From Kaistella pullorum (GTDB taxonomy: Bacteria > Bacteroidota > Bacteroidia > Flavobacteriales > Weeksellaceae): a stretch of 64,000 nucleotides of DNA. Of this stretch, positions 26,024 through 35,137 are shown piece after piece. The position numbers and the translations under genes are program-made. Numbering within the stretch: position 1 is the stretch's first letter; each line of letters opens with the position of its first letter. The notes below the pieces were generated by a model that saw only the letters and a program-made list of their open reading frames with translations, ran no database searches and was not told the DNA's origin. Where the stretch lies: assembly GCF_014837035.1 (NCBI RefSeq), contig NZ_JACSPS010000001.1, positions 800,374-864,373 on the forward strand, in the 5' to 3' direction.

Positions 26024-27631
26024 TTAATTTTTTGCCTGCAGGAAATTGATTGAAACCGTCGCAAGCTCCGAATCCGGATATTTCTTAAACAGTTCCTGGT
26101 TTACCTGCAAGCCAACTTCATCACAAATTTTATGAAAAACATCTACTTCCAGGATGTACTGGTCAGAAAATCCATGCGTTGCATCATATGCGGTCGCGGC
26201 AGTTTCGCCCAGATGATGGCTTGTAAGTTCCGGGGCTAAAGTATGAAGTTCGATTACCAACAATCCGTTTTTGCGGATATACGGCAACCAAAGACTAAGA
26301 TGTTCTTTCAGGTTTTCTTCCACAAGTCTGTTCGCAATTCGTTTGCCACGAAACGCAAATGCGCCAGTGGAAGTGGAAACACGGTCTGGAACAGGATCTT
26401 TCGGCTCGTTCCAGATTCTGTTGTGATCCAGGAATGTTCGGATATTCAGCAGGTCTCCAAGGTCTATTTCGTAGTTCTCGCGGAGATCTTTTGCGAGCAG
26501 ATCCGGATTTCCGATATCGCCCCAGATTACTTTCGCCCAAATGTCATTATTGATGAGGTTTGCGCGCGTTACATTCAGTGCGGCCTGGTTATAATCTGCG
26601 CCTACAAGGAAAAGAGGATGGTCTTCGAGCATTTTTCCGCGCAGCGTATGCCGCTCGATGGTTTCAAAGATGTGCTGTATGAAAGCTCCATTACCACAGC
26701 CCATATCCAAAATGCCTTTTGGCTGCAGGTGAATTGGTTGGTTGAAAATCGAAATAATGAAGTCTGTCACTACTTTGAAATAGGTGGAGTGCGCGCCACC
26801 ACTTCCCCAAACGTTCATCTTCCGGTTTACGTGGATTTCATCTTCATTTTCAGATTCAGGCCGCAACCCGTCAGCTTTTCCAAAAACCAATTCCTCTACA
26901 CCGCTCAGCATGGGCAGATAGGAGACGGTAACTCCATACGATGCAGCTCTGCGCGCGAAATACAGTCCGGTCTCAGTGAATTTAAAATTTGAATTCGTTT
27001 TCGTAAACCAACCTAAATCTTTGAGAAAATCGAGGATTTTTTCAAAATTCTCTGGTTCTTTGTGGAATTCTGCAGCCTGAAAAGATGTTTCCATGAAATA
27101 TTTGTGGAACATGCCGCTCATACCGAGTTGCACAATGATGGGCCCTGCCAGGCAACCTTCGATATGTTTCAGGATTTGCTCGGCAATCTTTACTTCAGTT
27201 TGATCTGATGATATTTGAAGGTCGAAATTATTTTTAAATTCTTCGAATACAGCCACAAGTTTTGAGAACGCTTCCGGTTTCATATTCTGGAAGTCAAAAT
27301 CTGAAGCCTGTGCTAAAACCGTTAGAACCCTTTGGTACAAATGCCCAAAACTAAGTAAGTGTTGTGTATTTTCGTTGGCTGAAATGTATATTGTATCTGT
27401 TGCATTATCCACGGAATAATTTAAGAAACCTTGTGAAGCCAGAACCCGGATTGCCACATTCAGGTAACCTTCATTTACCGTAAACAGTGCGGAAAGTTCT
27501 GTGAGTGTAGTGTTTCGGCTTTCGGCAATTTTAGCTAAAACGCCCCTTTCTAGAAGTGCCGCAGCAACAGGCGCTGTGACAATACCATCGAGATGCTGAA
27601 AGATTGTGCTTCTGAGTTTCCTTTTATCCAT
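26024..27631 (-). CDS. Class I SAM-dependent methyltransferase with duplicated N-terminal module
   Basis: 535 residues. The SAM-binding motif I is ILDMGCGNGAF at about 307-317, followed by VGADYNQAAL and a segment around GDLLNIRTFLDHNR. The N-terminal half contains two similar helix plus winged-helix-like modules: about 10-85 (LDGIVTAPVAAALLERGVLAKI) and about 152-230 (IEGCLAGPIIVQLGMSGMFHKY), each ending in a GF-LN or GWF-type strand. Such modules serve for dimerisation in small-molecule O-methyltransferases. It resembles the AprA-related methyltransferase group, from memory only. The substrate is unknown. It is the first gene of an operon with a cation efflux transporter. Confidence 0.8.
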   Translation of the reverse strand: MDKRKLRSTIFQHLDGIVTAPVAAALLERGVLAKIAESRNTTLTELSALFTVNEGYLNVAIRVLASQGFLNYSVDNATDTIYISANENTQHLLSFGHLYQRVLTVLAQASDFDFQNMKPEAFSKLVAVFEEFKNNFDLQISSDQTEVKIAEQILKHIEGCLAGPIIVQLGMSGMFHKYFMETSFQAAEFHKEPENFEKILDFLKDLGWFTKTNSNFKFTETGLYFARRAASYGVTVSYLPMLSGVEELVFGKADGLRPESENEDEIHVNRKMNVWGSGGAHSTYFKVVTDFIISIFNQPIHLQPKGILDMGCGNGAFIQHIFETIERHTLRGKMLEDHPLFLVGADYNQAALNVTRANLINNDIWAKVIWGDIGNPDLLAKDLRENYEIDLGDLLNIRTFLDHNRIWNEPKDPVPDRVSTSTGAFAFRGKRIANRLVEENLKEHLSLWLPYIRKNGLLVIELHTLAPELTSHHLGETAATAYDATHGFSDQYILEVDVFHKICDEVGLQVNQELFKKYPDSELATVSINFLQAKN

Positions 27632-27657
27632 AGTGATTTTGGTGATTTAATATCAGA

Positions 27658-27686
27658 TAAATATAGAAAATTTTAAAGGAAAACAA
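27658..27686 (-). promoter_or_regulatory. Promoter of the methyltransferase-cation transporter operon
   Basis: On the minus strand: TTG at 27686-27684, 18 bases, then TATATTTA at 27665-27658 (7 of 8 to TAnnTTTG). It lies 27 bases before the ATG. The rest of the 27632-27891 gap shows only the pyk terminator. Confidence 0.45.
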
Positions 27687-27841
27687 TAGTGAGCGCTTTA
27701 ATGGAGTAGCTTCTTGAAAGCAGTAACTAAATGTCCTTCCTGCGTTTACATTTACTTTAATCACTTAAATATTACTAAACGCACGACCCGCGTTGCGAAA
27801 TAAATTATTAAAAATAGAAGTTCTAATTTTAGTCAAAATAA

Positions 27842-27869
27842 ATCCGCGGCTTCAACTGAAACCGCGGAT
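27842..27869 (-). terminator. Terminator of the acpP-pyk operon
   Basis: 12-bp stem with one mismatch (ATCCGCGGCTTC with GAAACCGCGGAT), 4-base loop; T-rich TTTATTTTG follows on the minus strand. Confidence 0.8.
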
Positions 27870-27891
27870 ATTTATCTTGTTTAAGTACTTC

Positions 27892-29337
27892 TTAAATCGT
27901 TGTAAGCCTTAATGTATTGGTCTTACCGCCATCATAAGCCGGCGTAGCATTCAGGTTGATTACAAAATCACCCTGTTCAACGAAGCCGTGTGTGTGTGCA
28001 AGCATATTAACCTGGATGATGGTTTCATCGGTAGATTTCTGCATGTCATAATAGAATGCGCGAACGCCCCACAACAGATTCAGCATCGTAAGAACGCGTT
28101 TATTGGAGCTGAAAACGATAATATTCGAATTCGGGCGGTGTGCTGAGATCTGGAAAGCTGTGTAACCTGAATTCGTAAGGGTTACGATTGCTTCAACATT
28201 GGCAGATTTCGCAATTCTCACGGCCGCAAGACAAACGCGGTTTGTGATGAAACGTTCGTCAACACAATTAAATTCGCGCTCGATCGGTGAGTTTTTGTTC
28301 TGATAGAAGTGCGTCTGCTCGATGTTTTTCACAATCTTAGCCATATTCCGTACCACATCCACAGGGTAGCGGCCAACGGACGTTTCACCCGAAAGCATCA
28401 CGGCATCAGCACCATCAAGAACCGAGTTGGCTACGTCATTCACCTCCGCGCGTGTCGGCGTAAGGCTGTTGATCATCGTTTCCATCATCTGTGTCGCAAT
28501 GATCACAGGTTTGGAGTGCTTCCTTGCAATTTCTACAAGGTTTTTTTGGATCGCCGGAACTTCTTCCATCGGAACTTCCACGCCAAGGTCTCCACGTGCT
28601 ACCATCAAACCGTCACATTCCATAAGGATCTGCTCGATGTTGCGAACGCCCTCAGGTTTCTCGATTTTTGCGATAATCGGTGTCTTAACTTTATTTGATG
28701 GATGATTTTTAATGAGTTCCTTCAAGTCAATGATGTCCTGTGCATGGCGAACAAATGAAAGTGCGATCCAATCAAGCTCAAGATCAAGCATGAAATTGGC
28801 GTCTTCGATGTCTTTTTCGGTAAGCGCCGGCAGTGAAACATTGGTGTTCGGCAGGTTTACCCCTTTTTTAGAACTTAGTGGTCCACCCTGAATCGTTCGG
28901 GCGCGCACCGTATCGATATTGTTAGTCTCTACAACTTCAAGTACGAGTTTTCCGTCATCGATGAGGATTCTTTCGCCCACTTTCACATCTTGTGGAAATT
29001 GCTGATAGGTCATATAAACCCGCTCAGAATCGCCTTCAATCTTTTCATTAGTAAAGGTGAGAATATCTCCCGGGTTCAGGTAAGAGCCTTCTTTTACGAC
29101 GCCAACGCGCAGTTTAGGACCCTGGAGGTCACCGAGAATCCCTACGGAAAATCCGTACTCCTGGTTTAGTTGACGGATTGTCTCTACATTTTTTCTAACT
29201 AAATCGTAATCAGCGTGCGAAAAATTTATTCTGAAAACATCGGTACCGGCCTGAACAAGCTGCAGCATCGTTTCTTTGTCAGATGATGCTGGACCCAAGG
29301 TCGCGATGATTTTGGTTTTTTTTAGATATTTATTCAT
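27892..29337 (-). CDS. pyk: Pyruvate kinase
   Basis: Final ATP-producing step of glycolysis: phosphoenolpyruvate and ADP to pyruvate and ATP. 481 residues. The N-terminal KIIATLGPASS and INFSHAD motifs, the active-site lysine region PIIAKIEKPEGVRNI, the metal-binding MVARGDLGVEVPMEEVP, and GETSVGRYP are all intact, and the C-terminal allosteric-type domain is present. Its start overlaps the end of the IPExxxVDY gene by 8 bases. It is the last gene of the run acpP-fabF-rnc-IPExxxVDY-pyk. Confidence 0.97.
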   Translation of the reverse strand: MNKYLKKTKIIATLGPASSDKETMLQLVQAGTDVFRINFSHADYDLVRKNVETIRQLNQEYGFSVGILGDLQGPKLRVGVVKEGSYLNPGDILTFTNEKIEGDSERVYMTYQQFPQDVKVGERILIDDGKLVLEVVETNNIDTVRARTIQGGPLSSKKGVNLPNTNVSLPALTEKDIEDANFMLDLELDWIALSFVRHAQDIIDLKELIKNHPSNKVKTPIIAKIEKPEGVRNIEQILMECDGLMVARGDLGVEVPMEEVPAIQKNLVEIARKHSKPVIIATQMMETMINSLTPTRAEVNDVANSVLDGADAVMLSGETSVGRYPVDVVRNMAKIVKNIEQTHFYQNKNSPIEREFNCVDERFITNRVCLAAVRIAKSANVEAIVTLTNSGYTAFQISAHRPNSNIIVFSSNKRVLTMLNLLWGVRAFYYDMQKSTDETIIQVNMLAHTHGFVEQGDFVINLNATPAYDGGKTNTLRLTTI

Positions 29338-29803
29338 AATATTGAAAGCTTAGATAAAGCTCCTCGGAAGGATTTAGCATGAAAGACTGAATTTTAAACA
29401 TCAGATTTTCAGGATGCAAAATTAAGGAAAAATCATCAAACGGCTCGGATGTTTTGATTACATAATCCACCTCCGGTGAATTGGGAAGGAGGAAACGGCA
29501 TTCTTCTTCGCCGGAAAAGAGCTCATTAGCCAGCTTTTTCTGTACACTTCGGATAGATTTGTTCGAAATGAAATGAATACAGATCTTCGAGTCTGTGTGA
29601 TAACCTTCGAAACGTGCGAAGCTGTGGTCAAAGTACGTTCCTCTTAAGACAAAATCTTTTATCCGGGTAAACTGGAATGTATTGAGCGCATTGATTTGGT
29701 AGAAAAGTTCAAAATCCGGAATCTCTTTCGCGAGTCTTACTAGGCCAATCTGTATAGGATCGGGTTCAGAATCGAAATTAAGCCGGATCTTTTGAGTTTT
29801 CAA
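29330..29803 (-). CDS. IPExxxVDY family protein
   Basis: 157 residues. This small soluble family occurs in Bacteroidota between rnc and pyk, and the context here is the same. The naming motif appears in degenerate form as LLPNSPEVDYVIK near residues 105-117. No catalytic motif or membrane segment is visible, and no function is established. The gene overlaps rnc by 26 bases upstream and pyk by 8 bases downstream, which implies tight co-translation. Confidence 0.88.
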   Translation of the reverse strand: MKTQKIRLNFDSEPDPIQIGLVRLAKEIPDFELFYQINALNTFQFTRIKDFVLRGTYFDHSFARFEGYHTDSKICIHFISNKSIRSVQKKLANELFSGEEECRFLLPNSPEVDYVIKTSEPFDDFSLILHPENLMFKIQSFMLNPSEELYLSFQYYE

Positions 29804-30539
29804 GGATACTTTGTTTTTTATTTAAAATGTAGAAGGCACGCTGTGCGGCTTTTTCTTCTGCTTTCTTCTTGGAAGTTTCGGTGGCGTTGGCCACCTTTCG
29901 GTCATTGATCCAGATGATGCTGCGGAAAACAACCTGCCGTCCGGGCTGGGTTTCCTGAAACGTATCGTACCTGATCTGTTCCTTTTTCTTTTGAGACCAC
30001 TCTAGCAGAAGACTTTTATAACTGACGATCTTATTTTCGAGCTTGTTGATCGAGGAAGGGGTCAAAAGCCTTTCGAGTACCACTTTCTTGCATGTCTCGT
30101 AATCTACATCCAGGTAGAGCGCACCGATAAGTGCTTCAAAAAGGTTTCCCGCGATGTTTTCGCTAAGTGTAGACGGAGTTTCGGTTTGCAGGATATCGAT
30201 CAGACCTAATTCTTCACCCAGTTTGTTGAGATTTTTCCTGTTGACAATTTTGGATTTCATTTGAGTAAGATATCCTTCGTTTGCCTGCGGATAAGTAGAA
30301 AAAAGGTGACACGAGATTATCGCACCTAATACGGAATCGCCCAGAAATTCGAGACGTTCGTAATTTTTAAGTTCTTTTGAACTACCGGTTTTTAAAGAAA
30401 ATGCTTCGCGATAGAGATTGATATTGTAAACACTGCAACCGGTTATCTTGCTGATTTCCAGACTTAGCAGGTAATCTTTCTCTGAGAGATTATTTTTTTT
30501 CGCACTAAGGAATTTAGGAAAATATTTCTTTAACTCCAT
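29778..30539 (-). CDS. rnc: Ribonuclease III
   Basis: Double-strand-specific endoribonuclease that matures rRNA and processes structured RNAs. 253 residues from the ATG at 30539; the longer frame from 30596 would overlap fabF by 47 bases. The catalytic signature ERLEFLGDSVL is at about 61-71, a second acidic cluster is in NLFEALIGALYLD at about 130-142, and the C-terminal third is a double-stranded-RNA-binding domain ending in KKKAEEKAAQRAFYIL. It starts 10 bases after the fabF stop and overlaps the next gene. Confidence 0.96.
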   Translation of the reverse strand: MELKKYFPKFLSAKKNNLSEKDYLLSLEISKITGCSVYNINLYREAFSLKTGSSKELKNYERLEFLGDSVLGAIISCHLFSTYPQANEGYLTQMKSKIVNRKNLNKLGEELGLIDILQTETPSTLSENIAGNLFEALIGALYLDVDYETCKKVVLERLLTPSSINKLENKIVSYKSLLLEWSQKKKEQIRYDTFQETQPGRQVVFRSIIWINDRKVANATETSKKKAEEKAAQRAFYILNKKQSILENSKDPA

Positions 30540-30549
30540 CAGGGATTTC

Positions 30550-31794
30550 TTAGATTTTTGCGAAAAGTACGCATGCGTTGTGTCCACCGAATCCAAAAGT
30601 GTTACTCATGGCGACATTTACCTGTTTTTCAACAGCGTTGTGGAATGTAAAATTCAAACGGCTGTCGATATTCTCGTCGTCAGTAAAATGGTTGATGGTA
30701 GGTGGGACCACATTGTGAATGATGGTATGAACCGCTGCAATAGCTTCAATAACCCCTGCTGCACCCAAAAGGTGACCGGTCATTGACTTAGTGGAATTGA
30801 TCTGAATATCAAAAGCATGGTCTCCGAGCAGTCTTGAGATCGCATTTGATTCTGCTATATCACCAAGTGGAGTAGAAGTGCCGTGCATATTGATGTGGTC
30901 TACATCATCTGTGGAGAGACCTGCATCATCCAGACAGTTTTTCATAACCAGATAAGCGCCGAGGCCATCTGGGTGAGGAGCCGTCATGTGGTGTGCGTCT
31001 GCACTCATACCGCCGCCTTTCAGCTCGGCATAGATTGTGGCACCGCGTTGTTTTGCGTGCTCGTATTCTTCAAGGATAATAGTTCCTGCGCCTTCGCCCA
31101 ACACAAAACCGTCACGGTCTTTGTCGAAAGGCCTGGAAGCTGTTGTAGGATCATCGTTGCGCGTTGACAGGGCCATCATCGCATTGAAACCTCCTACACC
31201 GCTCGCAGTAACAGCCGCTTCGGAGCCTCCGCAAACAATGACGTCCGCTTTGCCAAGCTGGATAAGCATCTTAGCGTCTATGAGTGCGTTTGCAGATGAT
31301 GCGCATGCGGAAACTGTTGTGTAGTTTGGGCCATGGAAGCCGTACTCAATGGAAATCTGACCGCCTGTGATGTCGGCAATCATTTTAGGTATAAAAAACG
31401 GGTTGAATCTTGGAATATCAGTGTTGGCCCAGCCTAAAACTTCGTTTTCAAAGGTTTCTAAACCTCCGATACCGGAACCCCAGATTACACCGACACGGTT
31501 TTTGTCGATATCAGAACCCATAATGCCGGAATGTTCAATAGCTTCCCGGGCTGCTACAATGCCAAGCTGCGTGTTTCGGTCCATTTTTTTGGATTCTTTC
31601 TTTTCGAAATGATCCAATGGATTAAAGTCCTTTACCTCGCAGGCAAACTTGGTTTTAAACTGAGTGGCATCAAAAAGAGTAATTGGAGCGGCACCGCTCA
31701 CACCTTTTACAAGGTTTTCCCAGTAATCTTTGGCATTATTTCCAATAGGCGTAATAGCGCCAAAACCGGTAACAACTACTCTTTTTAATTCCAT
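30550..31794 (-). CDS. fabF: 3-oxoacyl-ACP synthase II
   Basis: Condensing enzyme that elongates acyl-ACP with malonyl-ACP in fatty acid synthesis. 414 residues. The catalytic triad is visible: Cys164 in VSACASSANA, the first histidine in NMHGTSTPLGD at about 304, and the second in KSMTGHLLGAAG at about 341. The GFGGHN loop lies near the C-terminus. It follows acpP after 25 bases in the same operon. Confidence 0.97.
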   Translation of the reverse strand: MELKRVVVTGFGAITPIGNNAKDYWENLVKGVSGAAPITLFDATQFKTKFACEVKDFNPLDHFEKKESKKMDRNTQLGIVAAREAIEHSGIMGSDIDKNRVGVIWGSGIGGLETFENEVLGWANTDIPRFNPFFIPKMIADITGGQISIEYGFHGPNYTTVSACASSANALIDAKMLIQLGKADVIVCGGSEAAVTASGVGGFNAMMALSTRNDDPTTASRPFDKDRDGFVLGEGAGTIILEEYEHAKQRGATIYAELKGGGMSADAHHMTAPHPDGLGAYLVMKNCLDDAGLSTDDVDHINMHGTSTPLGDIAESNAISRLLGDHAFDIQINSTKSMTGHLLGAAGVIEAIAAVHTIIHNVVPPTINHFTDDENIDSRLNFTFHNAVEKQVNVAMSNTFGFGGHNACVLFAKI

Positions 31795-31819
31795 AAATTT
31801 TAATTTCTAAAAAATGCTA

Positions 31820-32059
31820 TTATTTGTTTACTACCTCTTCGATATAGGTAATAGCGTGACCAACAGTTGTAATTTTTTCTGCTTGATCATCTGGGATCTG
31901 AATGTTGAATTCTTTTTCAAATTCCATGATAAGTTCTACAGTATCCAGGGAGTCTGCGCCTAGGTCATTGGTAAAGCTAGCCTCTGGTGTTACTTCTGTT
32001 TCCTCAACGTCGAGTTTATCAGCAATAATAGCTTTTACTCTTGATGCAATGTCTGACAT
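31820..32059 (-). CDS. acpP: Acyl carrier protein
   Basis: 79-residue acidic four-helix protein that carries growing fatty acids on phosphopantetheine. The attachment serine is Ser37 in the motif [11 protein letters not shown]. It is the first gene of the minus-strand run that continues with fabF, rnc, the IPExxxVDY gene and pyk. An exact -7 box lies 32 bases upstream of its ATG. Confidence 0.98.
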   Translation of the reverse strand: MSDIASRVKAIIADKLDVEETEVTPEASFTNDLGADSLDTVELIMEFEKEFNIQIPDDQAEKITTVGHAITYIEEVVNK

Positions 32060-32091
32060 AGTAATTTATTTTTATTAGTTGTTAATAGCTG

Positions 32092-32099
32092 CAAATATA
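32092..32099 (-). promoter_or_regulatory. -7 box of the acpP operon
   Basis: TATATTTG on the minus strand, exact TAnnTTTG match. No clear -33 box at the usual distance. Confidence 0.6.
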
Positions 32100-32187
32100 T
32101 AAAATTCTTTGGCAATCGGAATTATTTTACGAAAATATAGCCGCAATAGCCGGGCCATTTTAGCCTTTAACCGCTTGTTTTTTGACC

Positions 32188-32213
32188 AAAAAAAGCCCGA
32201 TTTTCATCGGGCT
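32188..32213 (-). terminator. Terminator of the T9SS cargo gene
   Basis: Perfect 8-bp stem AGCCCGAT with ATCGGGCT, 4-base loop, followed on the minus strand by seven T. It lies 18 bases past the stop. Confidence 0.93.
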
Positions 32214-32231
32214 CTGAAGGTTTGATATGAG

Positions 32232-34019
32232 TTATTTTTTTACAACCTTGAATGATTCGTTTTTACCGTTCTCTAGAATAGTACTTACGATGTACATGCC
32301 TGGCGCCAGTCTGCTCATGTCAACTCTGCCATTAACAAGTTTAGCGGAAACCGGCATTTTCTGGCCGTTGGCATTATAGATGTGAACAGTCTCCACTTTG
32401 ATCTTAGAATCGATGTTCAGGTAGTCTTTTACCGGGTTTGGATAGAAAGATACGTTTCTTGCCCCAGATTCGCTTACTGCTGCTACGGTACAGTCTGCAT
32501 CAATCATCATATTGCTGTCATAATGCTGACCCGGCGCGGTGTCACTTGTAACCTGTGCCCATGTTGCGCCACCGTCTGTAGAAATGTAGTTAGACTTGGT
32601 ATTCCAGCCTTCAGTATACTGTTGACCGATCCAGTACATGCTAGTATTGCTTGCAGATATTGCCTGAAGTGAGATCCAGTATCTTGTGTCTGCGGCTGCA
32701 TTCACAGGTAGCGTGTAGCCACCAAGGTTCACCTTAACCGCGAATGTTGGATAACCTGCGAATGTATTAGGTAGCGCTGTAACACTTGCCGGAGCCGCAT
32801 TCGTGATGGTATGAATCACTGTTCCAGGTGTGTCAGTCGCGGAGTTGCTCATAATCTGGATGTTGAATCCTGAGATATCTGCTCCACCCGCTGCTGATAA
32901 TGGTACAATATCAGCGGTAACGCTTTCGAGTTTATAGGCAGCGCTTTCCATTGGTACAAAGAAATCGTTAGCAACCGCATAGTTCAGAGTAGTATTTTTA
33001 ATGATGTTGCTGGCAAGGTCTGGTGTGCCGCTATACGTTTGGTCGCAACCGTAATCCGGCTCCACTGGCGGAGTGCCGCACTGTACAGATCTTGTATGCG
33101 CAGTAGCAGATGTACCGCTGCCACATGCCACGCTGGTGTGAGAGTAGAATCTTATAACACCTGTAATATTAGAAGTCCAGGAAATCTGGCCGGTGCCGCC
33201 TGCTAAGATCGTGGGTGTAGCGGCGTTGTCAGTAATGGTGATATAATAAGCAGCATTTGAAACTTTAAATGTATAGTTTACGCCACTTGTAACGTTGAGT
33301 GATGAATATTCTCCTGTCCAGCCCTCTGCAGTTATCGTATACATGCTACCATTACAGTTCGGGGTAACGGTTGTTGTTGGATACTGGCCGTTTGGTGCAG
33401 TTGTACATCCTACAGGAGCAATTTTCAACGTGTAATCCTCGGTTTCACCATATACACCAGGTGCGCACGGGTCAGTTACAGCCGGGTTCGAGGAGCCTGT
33501 TGCAGCTACCATTACTCTCATTCTGTAAGAACCGGGAGCAAGTGTAGATGGAATTGCGATGTTTCCGGTAAGCGTAGATACAGTATTATTAGAACCCGCA
33601 CCTATCTCTCCCAAAAATTCGGAACTCTCAAATGTTTCATTGTTGTTAAAATCAACCCACACAGAAACGCGCTCGAACCAGCCGTCTCCTACGGTAACCG
33701 AGATTGGGTACGACTGTCCCGCAACTATAGTTCCGACCATTGCTGTATAATCACCATAACCGTTAGTACTGCAGGTAGTGGTATTATTAATTCCGGCTAC
33801 AGTAACGTTTGTAATTAAGTCTCCATCGGCGCAGTCTGAAGAAGGGAGACAGTACGCAGACGGCATCTTCGCTGTAGCAGTGCTCAAAGATGCACTGGTA
33901 ATCAGTTGAGGATTTTTTGGGTGTACTGATTCTTTTGCATTTTGGGTATTCCGCGCGTTTTGCGAAAAACACAGAAATGGCAGCATCAGGACTGCCAACA
34001 CAGGTAGTTTTTTTCTCAT
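32232..34019 (-). CDS. Secreted protein with GEVED domain and type IX secretion sorting domain
   Basis: 595 residues. Signal peptide about 1-19 (FLCFSQ). A GEVED-type beta-sandwich at about 85-205 contains VSVWVDFNNNETFESSEF and closes with YGETEDYTLKI. The middle is rich in threonine, asparagine and cysteine and reads as adhesin-like beta domains. The last about 75 residues are a type A T9SS sorting domain: NVSFYPNPVKDYLNI, the central IYNANGQ turn, and the GMYIVSTILENGKNESFKVVKK end. It is thus exported through the type IX system and attached to or released from the cell surface. No catalytic motif was recognised; adhesion is possible. Confidence 0.88.
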   Translation of the reverse strand: MRKKLPVLAVLMLPFLCFSQNARNTQNAKESVHPKNPQLITSASLSTATAKMPSAYCLPSSDCADGDLITNVTVAGINNTTTCSTNGYGDYTAMVGTIVAGQSYPISVTVGDGWFERVSVWVDFNNNETFESSEFLGEIGAGSNNTVSTLTGNIAIPSTLAPGSYRMRVMVAATGSSNPAVTDPCAPGVYGETEDYTLKIAPVGCTTAPNGQYPTTTVTPNCNGSMYTITAEGWTGEYSSLNVTSGVNYTFKVSNAAYYITITDNAATPTILAGGTGQISWTSNITGVIRFYSHTSVACGSGTSATAHTRSVQCGTPPVEPDYGCDQTYSGTPDLASNIIKNTTLNYAVANDFFVPMESAAYKLESVTADIVPLSAAGGADISGFNIQIMSNSATDTPGTVIHTITNAAPASVTALPNTFAGYPTFAVKVNLGGYTLPVNAAADTRYWISLQAISASNTSMYWIGQQYTEGWNTKSNYISTDGGATWAQVTSDTAPGQHYDSNMMIDADCTVAAVSESGARNVSFYPNPVKDYLNIDSKIKVETVHIYNANGQKMPVSAKLVNGRVDMSRLAPGMYIVSTILENGKNESFKVVKK

Positions 34020-34061
34020 TTTTAAAAATTTAAATTAATTAATGAATGATTTTGGACTCCC

Positions 34062-34069
34062 CTAAGTTA
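34062..34069 (-). promoter_or_regulatory. -7-like box of the T9SS cargo gene
   Basis: TAACTTAG on the minus strand, 7 of 8 to TAnnTTTG, about 42 bases before the ATG. Confidence 0.3.
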
Positions 34070-34189
34070 GAAAAAAAATTTAAATAAAAAAGACTTTTGT
34101 TGCAGAATCGGTATTTTAAATGAAAAAATACAAGAATTTAATATGAACTTGCTAATATTAATGCAGTGTTAATAAATGTCTCAAATCGC

Positions 34190-35107
34190 TTATGATACCT
34201 GAAACCATTCGTTGAAGAGACTTGCTGCCAGCCGCGCTGTTCGATTGTCCTGGTCATAACCCGGATTTACTTCCGCTACGTCCAATGCACGGAGTTTGAC
34301 ACTGTCTAGAATTCGTCGATAAAGGTGCATGAAGGCTGCGTCAGCAAAAATACCGTTATAAGATGCTGCTGAAACGCCGGGTGCAATAGCGGCGTTGAAG
34401 GTATCCATACAGACCGTCAGATACAGAATATCAACGGCGGACATGAATGCGTCAAGCTGTTCATAAAGTTTCGGTAAATTTTCAAAATACAGTTCGTCAG
34501 CGAGGATATATTGCATCCCAAACTGGTGTGCGGTATCGAACAGTTTAAGCGTGTTCGAATTTTTTTGAATGCCCATGTGAAGCGAATTAAGTTCACCCTC
34601 CTGCGCGATCTGGCAAAAACCTGTCCCCGAACTAGGCCCAACCGCGGGATCAGGTTCGCGGTTGTCAAAGTGCGCATCAATGTTGATGATGCCTATTCTT
34701 CGATCGGGAAACGCGTTTTTCAGTCCTTGATAATGTGCATACATCACCTCGTGACCGCCTCCCAAAACCACCGATTTTCCTCCTGACATCAATGCTTGGC
34801 CCACTTTCTGCGCGAGTTCTGCTTGCGCTTTCTCAAGGTTTTGGTCTTCACAGTATACATTCCCGAAATCGCGCAATACAAATTCAGGCTGGATAACCGG
34901 GAAGTTGGTCATGTTTTGACGGATGATGTCCGGCGCGTCTTTGGCGCCCACGCGGCCTTTATTCCGGCGAACGCCTTCATCAACCGCGAATCCGTGCAAA
35001 ACGAAATCTTTAGGTTTGATTGAAGCGTAATCCGTGTCCAGCTGTACACGCTGAAAAATCCTGTGATGAAGCGGATCTTCTCCATCAAACCTACCTTGCC
35101 AAATCAT
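34190..35107 (-). CDS. hutG: Formimidoylglutamase-type ureohydrolase
   Basis: 305 residues of the arginase/agmatinase superfamily. Metal-site motifs are GGGHEVMYAH (about 116-125), INIDAHFDNR (about 141-150) and the third block LTVCMDTFNAAIAPGVSA near 230-247. In the third block the usual DxD is CxD, a form I recall from Bacteroidota HutG proteins. HutG splits formimidoylglutamate to glutamate and formamide in histidine breakdown. No other hut gene is in the window, and it sits 30 bases after paaA, so the assignment rests on sequence alone. The other ureohydrolase in the window (61.4 kb) is agmatinase-like and keeps DLD. Confidence 0.8.
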   Translation of the reverse strand: MIWQGRFDGEDPLHHRIFQRVQLDTDYASIKPKDFVLHGFAVDEGVRRNKGRVGAKDAPDIIRQNMTNFPVIQPEFVLRDFGNVYCEDQNLEKAQAELAQKVGQALMSGGKSVVLGGGHEVMYAHYQGLKNAFPDRRIGIINIDAHFDNREPDPAVGPSSGTGFCQIAQEGELNSLHMGIQKNSNTLKLFDTAHQFGMQYILADELYFENLPKLYEQLDAFMSAVDILYLTVCMDTFNAAIAPGVSAASYNGIFADAAFMHLYRRILDSVKLRALDVAEVNPGYDQDNRTARLAASLFNEWFQVS

Positions 35108-35137
35108 CTGGGAATTCTGTTTTGAAGGTTAAGATAT

